Source: an uncultured Oscillospiraceae bacterium (GTDB lineage: Bacteria; Bacillota; Clostridia; Oscillospirales; Oscillospiraceae). Taken from it: 10,744 nucleotides of DNA. Under the pieces are notes generated by a model. It made no database searches, was not told where the DNA came from, and saw only the letters and a program-made list of their open reading frames with translations. This document shows, in pieces, positions 6,518-10,744 of the stretch. Location of the stretch: NCBI GenBank assembly GCA_934591725.1, contig CAKTPR010000072.1, forward strand, positions 1 through 10,744. The letters are read 5' to 3'. Numbering within the stretch: the first letter of the stretch is position 1; each line of letters opens with the position of its first letter. The position numbers and the translations under genes were made by a program.

Positions 6518-6649
6518 ATGGCCAGAAAAAAGACTGAAAAGAAAAAGTGCTGCAAGCTCTGGAAGTTCGTCAAGACCCTGTTTATCCTCTGCGGTCTTGC
6601 CTTCGGCGGCTACGTTGGCTACAAGAAGCTCTCCGAGCCTACCCCCTGA
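6518..6649 (+). CDS. small single-span membrane protein, 43 residues
   Basis: A short gene with all signs of being real: GGAGGA (6505-6510) sits 7 bases before the ATG, the codons match the style of neighbouring genes, and a strong terminator follows 20 bases after the TGA. The product is MARKKTEKKKCCKLWKFV..., with a strongly basic N-terminus (residues 3-10), a CC pair (11-12), one hydrophobic span with glycines (about 18-34, KTLFILCGLAFGGYVGY) and a short tail KKLSEPTP. The positive-inside rule places the N-terminus in the cytoplasm. I do not recognise a family. It could be a regulatory subunit of a membrane complex, a type I-like toxin peptide or a small envelope protein. It lies between the LysM gene and ilvE, and its own terminator separates it from ilvE. 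Confidence 0.72.
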   Translation: MARKKTEKKKCCKLWKFVKTLFILCGLAFGGYVGYKKLSEPTP

Positions 6650-6669
6650 AATTTTCTAAGCTTAACATG

Positions 6670-6701
6670 AAAAAACGGATGGTTAAGACCATCCGTTTTT
6701 T
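6670..6701 (+). terminator. intrinsic terminator of the small membrane-protein gene
   Basis: AAAAAACGGATGGT (6670-6683) pairs perfectly with ACCATCCGTTTTTT (6688-6701) around TAAG. The six-T run completes a strong terminator, with matching A's on the other side that make it potentially bidirectional. Confidence 0.92.
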
Positions 6702-6712
6702 ACATATCCGCA

Positions 6713-6741
6713 TTGACAGTGAGAATTGGCTGTGGTATAAC
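6713..6741 (+). promoter_or_regulatory. promoter of ilvE
   Basis: TTGACA (6713-6718), a 17-bp spacer and TATAAC (6736-6741) with an upstream TG (6733-6734) give a consensus -35 and an extended -10. The predicted start is about 6748, only some five bases before a terminator-like hairpin. Confidence 0.87.
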
Positions 6742-6752
6742 TTCAAACATGC

Positions 6753-6793
6753 AAAGGCGCATTGATAATTCAATGCGTCTTTCTGTTTTTTTC
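6753..6793 (+). terminator. terminator-like hairpin at the very start of the ilvE leader
   Basis: AAAGGCGCATTGA (6753-6765) pairs with TCAATGCGTCTTT (6770-6782) with one G-U pair and a TAAT loop, followed by CTG and seven T's. It lies directly at the predicted transcript start, so it could end most transcripts after about 45 bases (attenuation or a tiny RNA), or act as a 5' stabilising hairpin. No T-box or leader peptide is seen. A small GC-rich hairpin (6801-6815) follows before the ribosome site. Confidence 0.65.
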
Positions 6794-6843
6794 AGGAAGT
6801 CCCGCCGCGGGCGGGGGCAGTGCGTTTGAACGGAGGTAAAGAC

Positions 6844-7866
6844 ATGAAAGAAACAAAAGATTGGGGCAGCATACCGTTCGGCTATACGCCCCTCAGAAGC
6901 AGATATGAGGCAGTATACAAGAACGGACGCTGGATCGAGAATGGGCTTGTCGGAGATGCGGAAATAAAGCTCAGCGAATCCGCCGTTGTGTTTCAGTATG
7001 CGCAGACCTGCTTTGAGGGACTCAAGGCATATCGGACTGAGGACGGACACATTGTCATATTCCGCCCGGATCTGAACGCCAGACGCTTTTCTGATTCATG
7101 CCGCCGGATGCTCATCCCGGAAGTAAGTACCGAGATGTTCATTAAGGCAATAGATATGACTGTCAGGGTAAACGAGGACTCCGTCCCGCCTTACGGTTCC
7201 GGTGCGACGCTTTATATCCGCCCCTTCGCGATGGGCACGAGCGCGGCTCTTGGCGTAAAGCCTGCGGATGAATACGTTTTCCGAGTGTTCGGCAGTCCGG
7301 TCGGTGCGTATTTCAAGGGCGGCGTCAAGCCACTCACGCTTACTGTCAGCGACTTTGACAGAGCCGCGCCGCACGGCACCGGAGATATAAAGGCCGGGCT
7401 CAACTATGCAATGAGCCTTTACCCCGGACAGCTTGCGCATGCAGCCGGCTTTGCCGAGAACCTTTATCTTGACCCGGCAACGCGCATGAAGGTCGAGGAG
7501 ACCGGCGGCGCGAACCTTATCTTTATAACGCACGATAATGTGTTTGTCACGCCGAAGTCGTCCACTATACTGCCGTCGGTCACGCGCCGCTCGCTTATGA
7601 CCGTTGCCCGCGACTATCTTGGCATGAGGGTCGAGGAGCGTGAGGTGCTCTTCAGCGAGGTGCCTGATTTTGCCGAGTGCGGCCTGTGCGGCACTGCCGC
7701 TGTGATATCGCCTGTCGGCGCGATCAACGACCACGGCCGTCTTATCAGTTTTCCGAGCGGGATGGAAAAGCCCGGCCCCGTCTGTCAGAAGCTCTATGAT
7801 ACGCTTACCGGCATCCAGATGGGTCGCATCGCTCCGCCCGATGGCTGGATACACACCGTCCTGTAA
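6844..7866 (+). CDS. ilvE: branched-chain amino acid aminotransferase (class IV PLP enzyme)
   Basis: The 340-residue product is a fold-type IV aminotransferase that interconverts leucine, isoleucine and valine with their 2-oxo acids using PLP and 2-oxoglutarate/glutamate. Its length fits the BCAT2-like branch. Visible signatures are FQYAQTCFEGLKAYR (50-64), LYIRPFAMGT (123-132), HGTGDIKAGLNYA (177-189) with the presumed PLP Schiff-base lysine K183, and the class IV signature VEETGGANLIF (217-227) running into the STILPSVTRRSL block (239-251). The ATG at 6844 follows GGAGG by 7 bases; an upstream in-frame GTG at 6820 has no ribosome site. The gene has its own promoter and a terminator-like hairpin in its leader, so its expression may be attenuated. 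The next gene has its own promoter 9 bp after the stop. Confidence 0.95.
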   Translation: MKETKDWGSIPFGYTPLRSRYEAVYKNGRWIENGLVGDAEIKLSESAVVFQYAQTCFEGLKAYRTEDGHIVIFRPDLNARRFSDSCRRMLIPEVSTEMFIKAIDMTVRVNEDSVPPYGSGATLYIRPFAMGTSAALGVKPADEYVFRVFGSPVGAYFKGGVKPLTLTVSDFDRAAPHGTGDIKAGLNYAMSLYPGQLAHAAGFAENLYLDPATRMKVEETGGANLIFITHDNVFVTPKSSTILPSVTRRSLMTVARDYLGMRVEEREVLFSEVPDFAECGLCGTAAVISPVGAINDHGRLISFPSGMEKPGPVCQKLYDTLTGIQMGRIAPPDGWIHTVL

Positions 7867-7875
7867 ATTCTGTAC

Positions 7876-7904
7876 TTGCCGTCTCAGCGCGAGCGCGGTA
7901 TCAT
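7876..7904 (+). promoter_or_regulatory. candidate promoter of the formyl-THF cyclo-ligase gene
   Basis: TTGCCG (7876-7881), a 17-bp spacer and TATCAT (7899-7904) lie right after the ilvE stop. A start near 7911 would give a 24-base leader for the ATG at 7935 but almost none for the ATG at 7917. Confidence 0.5.
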
Positions 7905-7934
7905 AGCGGCAGAGAAATGAGAGGCAGGCACGTT

Positions 7935-8507
7935 ATGGTATCGGATATTGAAAATGAAAAGCGCAGTCTGCGCAAGGCTGTGCTTGCACTGAGAGCGTCT
8001 CTGCCGCCGGAGCGGCGCGCGGAGCACAGCCGCGCGATCTGCCGCAGACTGTATGAGTACCCGGCGCTCGCAGCAGCAGAGCGCGTCATGCTCTATGCCG
8101 CGGTCGGGACTGAGCCGGACCTGACTGAGCTTGCCGGTCTTCTTTCGGCGGATGGCAAGCGCCTTTATTATCCTGTTTGCGGCAGGGAGGGGCTGATGTA
8201 TGCCGCCGCGCCTGACAGTCCTGACGCGTGGCGAACAGGGAAGTACGGCATTGCCGAGCCTGACCCTGAGCATTCGACGCTCATTTCCCCGGAAACGCTT
8301 GACGCGGTGATCGTGCCCTGTGTCGCTTTTGATACCGCGCACAGGCGCTTGGGTCACGGCGGCGGGTACTATGACCGTTTCCTGCCGCGCTGTACACGAG
8401 CTGTGAAGCTCGCCGCAGCCTTTGATATTCAGCGCGCTGCCGCAGTCCCGACTGACTCATTCGATGTTACGGTGGATGCGGTCGCAACGGAACTGCGCAT
8501 ATATTAA
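7935..8507 (+). CDS. 5-formyltetrahydrofolate cyclo-ligase
   Basis: This 190-residue protein matches 5-formyl-THF cyclo-ligase (EC 6.3.3.2), which uses ATP to turn the dead-end folate 5-formyl-THF into 5,10-methenyl-THF in the cytoplasm. The N-terminus has the family pattern EKRSLRKAVLALRASL (8-23, with the conserved basic residues). It is followed by GIAEP (105-109), VPCVAFD (127-133), the nucleotide-binding block RLGHGGGYYDRFL (138-150) and the C-terminal VPTDSFDVTVDAVATE (171-186). I chose the ATG at 7935, which has AGG 6 bases upstream and fits the likely promoter; an in-frame ATG at 7917 would add six residues (MRGRHV) and cannot be ruled out. It lies 68 bp after ilvE and ends in its own hairpin. 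In Clostridia this enzyme is often a lone housekeeping gene. Confidence 0.93.
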   Translation: MVSDIENEKRSLRKAVLALRASLPPERRAEHSRAICRRLYEYPALAAAERVMLYAAVGTEPDLTELAGLLSADGKRLYYPVCGREGLMYAAAPDSPDAWRTGKYGIAEPDPEHSTLISPETLDAVIVPCVAFDTAHRRLGHGGGYYDRFLPRCTRAVKLAAAFDIQRAAAVPTDSFDVTVDAVATELRIY

Positions 8508-8546
8508 AAAAGCTGGAGTAACCGTTTTCCGGTCACTCCAGCTTTA
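8508..8546 (+). terminator. intrinsic terminator of the cyclo-ligase gene
   Basis: A long stem pairs 8509-8519 with 8535-8545 and, after one mismatch, ACCG (8521-8524) with CGGT (8530-8533). It starts directly at the stop codon. The T run is short (TTTAAGTTT), so it is a moderate terminator. Confidence 0.75.
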
Positions 8547-8564
8547 AGTTTAGAACCATATTTT

Positions 8565-8617
8565 ATCCCCTCAGTCAGCCTTGTGGCTGACAGCTCCCCT
8601 TGAGAAACAAGGGGAGC
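8565..8617 (-). repeat. two-hairpin intergenic repeat, copy 2 (inverted relative to copy 1)
   Basis: Read on the plus strand this copy is ATCCCCTCA (8565-8573), a 7-bp hairpin GTCAGCC-TTGT-GGCTGAC (8574-8591), AG, then CTCCCCTTG-AGAAA-CAAGGGGAG (8594-8616). Its reverse complement has the same order as copy 1 at 536-582. The second stem differs in sequence and length from copy 1 yet stays fully paired. It lies between the convergent cyclo-ligase and KamA-like genes, where it could end minus-strand transcripts. Confidence 0.78.
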
Positions 8618-8669
8618 CATGCCGTAATTTTGACTGATGCAGTATAATGGCACTGCGGCGTTATTATAT

Positions 8670-9779
8670 TCAGATCGGGTTCAGTTCATCGTCGAGCCAG
8701 CGGCTGTCTGGCGTGAGGGCGCGGGTGAAGATGCGCGATGCGTCCTCAGGGTATTTGTTCTGGTGGAACTTGAATATCGTCTGCCCGTCGGGGAGCGTGC
8801 CGATGATCTCTATCTTGCCGCGCGGGTGGCTCATCGCATAGCGCACACCCTTGCCGAAGCCGTTCTGAAGCCCCTTTGCCTCATCGACTATCCTGATCCC
8901 GTCAAGCAGCGGCACCTGAAAGCGGTTCTGCACACCGGTGACGGGGCGGCACTGGAATATGTAATACGGCGAAATTCCTGCGCGCGTAAGTCCGGCAAAG
9001 AGCTCGCCGAGCACCTCCGGCGAATCGTTGACGCCACGCAGCAGCACGGTCTGGTTGCGCACCTGTACGCCGCGGTCGAGCAGTGCGCGCACCGCGCACA
9101 GCGCTTCACCCGTAAGCTCGCGCGGGTGGTTGAACTGGGTAACGACGTAGATGGTCTTTATGTCGGAGTACTCATCGAGCATGTCGAGCAGCTCGCCGTC
9201 GCCGTAGATACGCTCAGGCAGAGTGACCGGCAGGCGCGAGCCGAAGCGAATGAAGTCAAGGTGGTCTATTGCCGACAGCTCCCGCAGATAGCGCTCGATG
9301 ATGTGGTTCGGGTTCAGCAGCGAATCCCCGCCGGAGATGAGGACGTTGTTTATCTCCGGGTGGCTGCCGACGTATTCAACGACCTCATCGACGCGCTTGT
9401 TGAGTTCCTCATTGCTCAGGCCGACGAGCCTTTTGCGGAAGCAGTGGCGGCAGTACATCGCGCACTGGTTCGTCGAGAGCAGCAGGACTGTGCGTTTATA
9501 CTTGTGCTGCAGGCCCTCAAGCTTCGTGTTCGAGGCTTCGCCGCTCGTGTCGAACGAGCCGCCCGGCACGAACTCATCCGCCGAGGGGATGCACATGCGC
9601 GCTATCGGGTCGTTGGGGTCGTCCTTATTTACCAGCGAGAGGTAATACGGCGTTATCATCATCGGGTAGCGCTCGGCGATCTGCCTGCACGCTTCAAGCT
9701 TCTCCTGATCCCATCCCATGTATTCCGCAAGCTGCTCCGCGGTTCGTATTCCTTTGCTCAGCTCTTCCTGCCAGCTCAT
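8670..9779 (-). CDS. KamA-family radical SAM/PLP aminomutase homologue, probably not lysine-specific
   Basis: This 369-residue protein belongs to the lysine 2,3-aminomutase (KamA) family, which uses a 4Fe-4S cluster, SAM and PLP to move an amino group between adjacent carbons. The cluster motif CAMYCRHC is intact (C106, C110, C113). R115 corresponds to the arginine that holds the substrate carboxylate, and K322 in HPRGK corresponds to the PLP lysine. However, the two aspartates that grip the side-chain amine in true LAM appear replaced: the YQCD position reads FQCR, and the aspartate just before the PGGGGK motif reads S (YAMSHPRGK). The chain is also shorter than LAM (about 416). This points to another amino acid, perhaps acidic or neutral as in glutamate 2,3-aminomutase (inference). 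The ATG follows GGAAGG by 8 bases. ridA is divergent. No kamB/C/D/E partner genes are present in the window. Confidence 0.9.
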   Translation of the reverse strand: MSWQEELSKGIRTAEQLAEYMGWDQEKLEACRQIAERYPMMITPYYLSLVNKDDPNDPIARMCIPSADEFVPGGSFDTSGEASNTKLEGLQHKYKRTVLLLSTNQCAMYCRHCFRKRLVGLSNEELNKRVDEVVEYVGSHPEINNVLISGGDSLLNPNHIIERYLRELSAIDHLDFIRFGSRLPVTLPERIYGDGELLDMLDEYSDIKTIYVVTQFNHPRELTGEALCAVRALLDRGVQVRNQTVLLRGVNDSPEVLGELFAGLTRAGISPYYIFQCRPVTGVQNRFQVPLLDGIRIVDEAKGLQNGFGKGVRYAMSHPRGKIEIIGTLPDGQTIFKFHQNKYPEDASRIFTRALTPDSRWLDDELNPI

Positions 9780-9811
9780 ATACTGTACCTTCCTTTCATT
9801 AGTTGACGGAT

Positions 9812-9840
9812 AAAATATACTTTATTTTAACATAATTCAA
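9812..9840 (-). promoter_or_regulatory. candidate promoter of the KamA-like gene
   Basis: On the minus strand TTGAAT (9835-9840), a 17-bp spacer and TATTTT (9812-9817) lie about 32 bp before the ATG. The region is very AT-rich, so alternatives exist. Confidence 0.45.
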
Positions 9841-9976
9841 CAAAAATGGAAAGAAGCAAAAATGAGATTCTGCGTAAATAAACCGAAAAGATTCAGAAAA
9901 TACGCGGATAACACAGAAAAAATGAAATGTGAATCAATTAACGGCATACAACCAAAACAGAAAGCTTCGCACTTGG

Positions 9977-10005
9977 TTGACACGCGGGAGCGGCAATGAT
10001 AAAAT
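9977..10005 (+). promoter_or_regulatory. promoter of ridA
   Basis: TTGACA (9977-9982), a 17-bp spacer and TAAAAT (10000-10005) are near-consensus. The predicted start near 10012 precedes AGGAGGT (10024-10030) and supports the ridA start at 10038 rather than the in-frame ATG at 9996, which overlaps the -10 box. Confidence 0.88.
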
Positions 10006-10037
10006 ATTACCATCAAAGCAAACAGGAGGTACGCTCA

Positions 10038-10415
10038 ATGAAAAGACCGATAAGCACCGATAAGGCTCCCGGCGCGATAGGCCCGTATTCTCAGGCCGTG
10101 CGCGTTGGAGATATGCTTTTTGTTTCAGGGCAGATCCCGCTTGATCCTAAGACCGGGAAATTCCCTGAGGGGATTGAAGCGCAGACCAGACAGTCCCTTA
10201 CCAATGTCAGGAGCATCCTTGAGGCCGCGGGCGGCACGATGGACAGCGTCGTCAAGACCACGGTTTTCCTCTCGGATATGAATAACTTTGCCGCAATGAA
10301 CGCCGTGTACGGCACCTTCTTCACCGAAGGGCGCTATCCCGCGCGCAGCGCGGTCGAGGTCGCGAGGATCCCGAAGGACGCGCTTGTCGAGATCGAGGTC
10401 ATTGCCCAGCTTTAA
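10038..10415 (+). CDS. ridA: RidA family 2-iminobutanoate/2-iminopropanoate deaminase
   Basis: The 125-residue product is a full-length RidA (YjgF/YER057c) protein, a cytoplasmic trimer that hydrolyses reactive enamines and imines released by PLP enzymes such as threonine dehydratase, protecting other PLP enzymes including IlvE. Family features are visible: AIGPYSQAV (13-21, Y17), LFVSGQIPLDPKTG (27-40), the AAGG...VVKTTVFL stretch (63-78), PARSAVEVARIP (101-112) with the key active-site arginine R103, and VEIEVIA (117-123) with E120. These are the residues expected of the catalytically active RidA subgroup. The ATG follows AGGAGGT by 7 bases. It is a single-gene unit with a consensus promoter and a strong terminator, divergent from the KamA-like gene, itself a PLP enzyme. 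Confidence 0.96.
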   Translation: MKRPISTDKAPGAIGPYSQAVRVGDMLFVSGQIPLDPKTGKFPEGIEAQTRQSLTNVRSILEAAGGTMDSVVKTTVFLSDMNNFAAMNAVYGTFFTEGRYPARSAVEVARIPKDALVEIEVIAQL

Positions 10416-10430
10416 GCAACGCTGATTTGC

Positions 10431-10468
10431 AAAAATTCTCAGACGGATATATCTGTCTGAGAATTTTT
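10431..10468 (+). terminator. intrinsic terminator of ridA
   Basis: A 17-bp stem with one G-U pair (10431-10447 with 10452-10468), loop TATA, ending in five T's. It lies 15 bp after the ridA stop and separates it from the CsoR-family promoter. Confidence 0.92.
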
Positions 10469-10499
10469 ATATTTTCCGGAAAAAATATATGTATGCCTA

Positions 10500-10528
10500 T
10501 TGACACATACCCCCTTGGGGTATATATT
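10500..10528 (+). promoter_or_regulatory. promoter of the CsoR-family gene
   Basis: TTGACA (10500-10505), a 17-bp spacer and TATATT (10523-10528). The spacer is filled by the first palindromic operator arm and the second arm covers the predicted start near 10535. Confidence 0.87.
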
Positions 10529-10552
10529 CAAGATACCCCAAGGGGGTATGTG
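10504..10552. promoter_or_regulatory. nested-palindrome operator of a CsoR-family repressor
   Basis: Two perfect 20-bp inverted arms (10504-10523 and 10533-10552) flank a 9-bp spacer. Each arm is itself a pseudo-palindrome, ATACCCC-CTT-GGGGTAT. The TACCCC/GGGGTA core is the classic kind of site bound by CsoR-family tetramers. One arm sits between -35 and -10 and the other over the transcription start, so two tetramers could block the promoter. Assignment as the operator is by position and known family preference. Confidence 0.85.
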
Positions 10553-10565
10553 ATGAGGTGAAATG

Positions 10566-10744
10566 ATGGAAGATAAAAAAAGCTGCTGCTGTGAGCGGCA
10601 CAAGGAGCGTTCACCGGAGGAATATAAAGCGCTGATGAACCGCCTCAACCGTATCGAGGGGCAGATCAGGGGCATCAAGGGCATGGTCGAAAACGGAGCC
10701 TACTGCCCGGATATCCTTGTCCAGTCCGCTGCGGTGAACGCTGC
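10566..10744 (+). CDS. CsoR/RcnR/FrmR-family metal- or sulfur-sensing repressor (3' truncated by window edge)
   Basis: The first 59 residues of a small all-helical DUF156 repressor are visible: MEDKKSCCCERHKERS, helix 1 EEYKALMNRLNRIEGQIRGIKGMVE (19-43) and the start of helix 2, YCPDILVQSAAVNAA. The NRLNRIEGQIRGI block is diagnostic of the family. The cysteine in YCPDIL is the conserved first ligand that binds Cu(I) in CsoR or reacts with persulfide in CstR. The residues that would separate CsoR, CstR, RcnR and FrmR (second helix H/C pair) lie beyond the window. The N-terminal CCC triplet is an addition not needed for the fold. GAGG (10555-10558) favours the ATG at 10566 over the adjacent in-frame ATG at 10563. 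The promoter carries a double palindrome, so the gene is almost certainly autoregulated and probably leads an operon with an exporter or sulfur-handling genes downstream (inference). Confidence 0.9.
   Translation, partial: MEDKKSCCCERHKERSPEEYKALMNRLNRIEGQIRGIKGMVENGAYCPDILVQSAAVNA

Noticed and set aside
6444..6659. Overlapping open frames (6444-6659, 6547-6765) around the miniprotein
   Set aside because: They lack ribosome sites and one runs through the terminator at 6670-6701; the 43-codon frame at 6518-6649 has the good ribosome site and the membrane-protein pattern.
6742..6843. T-box or amino-acid riboswitch ahead of ilvE
   Set aside because: No T-box sequence, specifier loop or leader peptide can be found, and the leader is too short for a T-box.
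8638..8669. Hairpin GCAGT...ACTGC just downstream of the KamA-like gene as its terminator
   Set aside because: The stem is only five base pairs with no T run; the repeat hairpin further on is the better candidate.
8637..9806. Open frame of 389 codons on the plus strand, opposite the KamA-like gene
   Set aside because: No recognisable domain and no ribosome site; it mirrors the GC-rich codon pattern of the radical SAM gene.
9996..10037. Longer start for ridA at 9996
   Set aside because: That ATG overlaps the -10 box of the promoter, and its 14 extra residues include the ribosome site itself (KQEV = AAACAGGAGGTA). RidA begins normally at 10038.
10469..10488. TTTTCCGGAAAA palindrome between ridA and the CsoR-family promoter
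   Set aside because: A 12-bp AT-rich palindrome outside the promoter core; no second copy or spacing to support an operator.

Overview
This window looks like chromosome from an anaerobic gut-type Clostridia, probably Oscillospiraceae/Ruminococcaceae-like. That is an inference from four things: Firmicutes-style consensus promoters (TTGACA-N17-TATAAT) and strong GGAGG ribosome sites, a KamA-family radical SAM enzyme, an IS256-type transposase of a kind common in gut Clostridia, and a two-hairpin intergenic repeat of a type I associate with those genomes. Coding DNA is moderately GC-rich and intergenic DNA is AT-rich. No rRNA, CRISPR array or prophage is visible.

Layout. 1-503: 3' end of an IS256-family insertion sequence with its likely right end. 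504-800: non-coding, holding copy 1 of the two-hairpin repeat, then tRNA-Arg(CCT) on the minus strand with its own promoter and terminator. 871-3786: a large single-polypeptide ABC transporter (ATPase + FtsX/MacB-type permease) with a very large acidic external domain. 3877-4549: a type II toxin-antitoxin module (Phd/YefM-like antitoxin, RelE/ParE-like toxin) with promoter, inverted-repeat operator and terminator. 4561-5429: PHP-family histidinol-phosphatase-like gene, minus strand, with a consensus promoter. 5430-5735: AT-rich gap. 5736-6395: secreted three-LysM protein. 6518-6649: a 43-residue single-span membrane miniprotein with its own terminator. 6713-7866: branched-chain aminotransferase (ilvE), whose promoter is followed at once by a terminator-like hairpin. 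7876-8507: 5-formyltetrahydrofolate cyclo-ligase. 8565-8617: copy 2 of the repeat, in inverted orientation. 8670-9840: KamA-family radical SAM/PLP aminomutase homologue, minus strand. 9977-10468: ridA, divergent from it. 10500-10744: start of a CsoR/RcnR/FrmR-family metal or sulfur sensor with a striking nested-palindrome operator in its promoter; the gene runs off the window.

Most genes here are single-gene units bounded by their own promoters and terminators, so the window is a string of independent units rather than one operon; the toxin-antitoxin pair is the only clear co-translated set. A plausible metabolic thread is PLP/amino-acid chemistry: IlvE, the KamA-like aminomutase and RidA (which clears reactive enamine/imine products of PLP enzymes), plus a folate-repair enzyme. 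I see no single obviously new multi-gene system. The best leads are the KamA homologue, which has lost the lysine-recognition aspartates and sits divergently next to ridA; the paired repeat with compensated stem changes and an inverted loop; the terminator-at-start leader of ilvE; and the 43-residue miniprotein.
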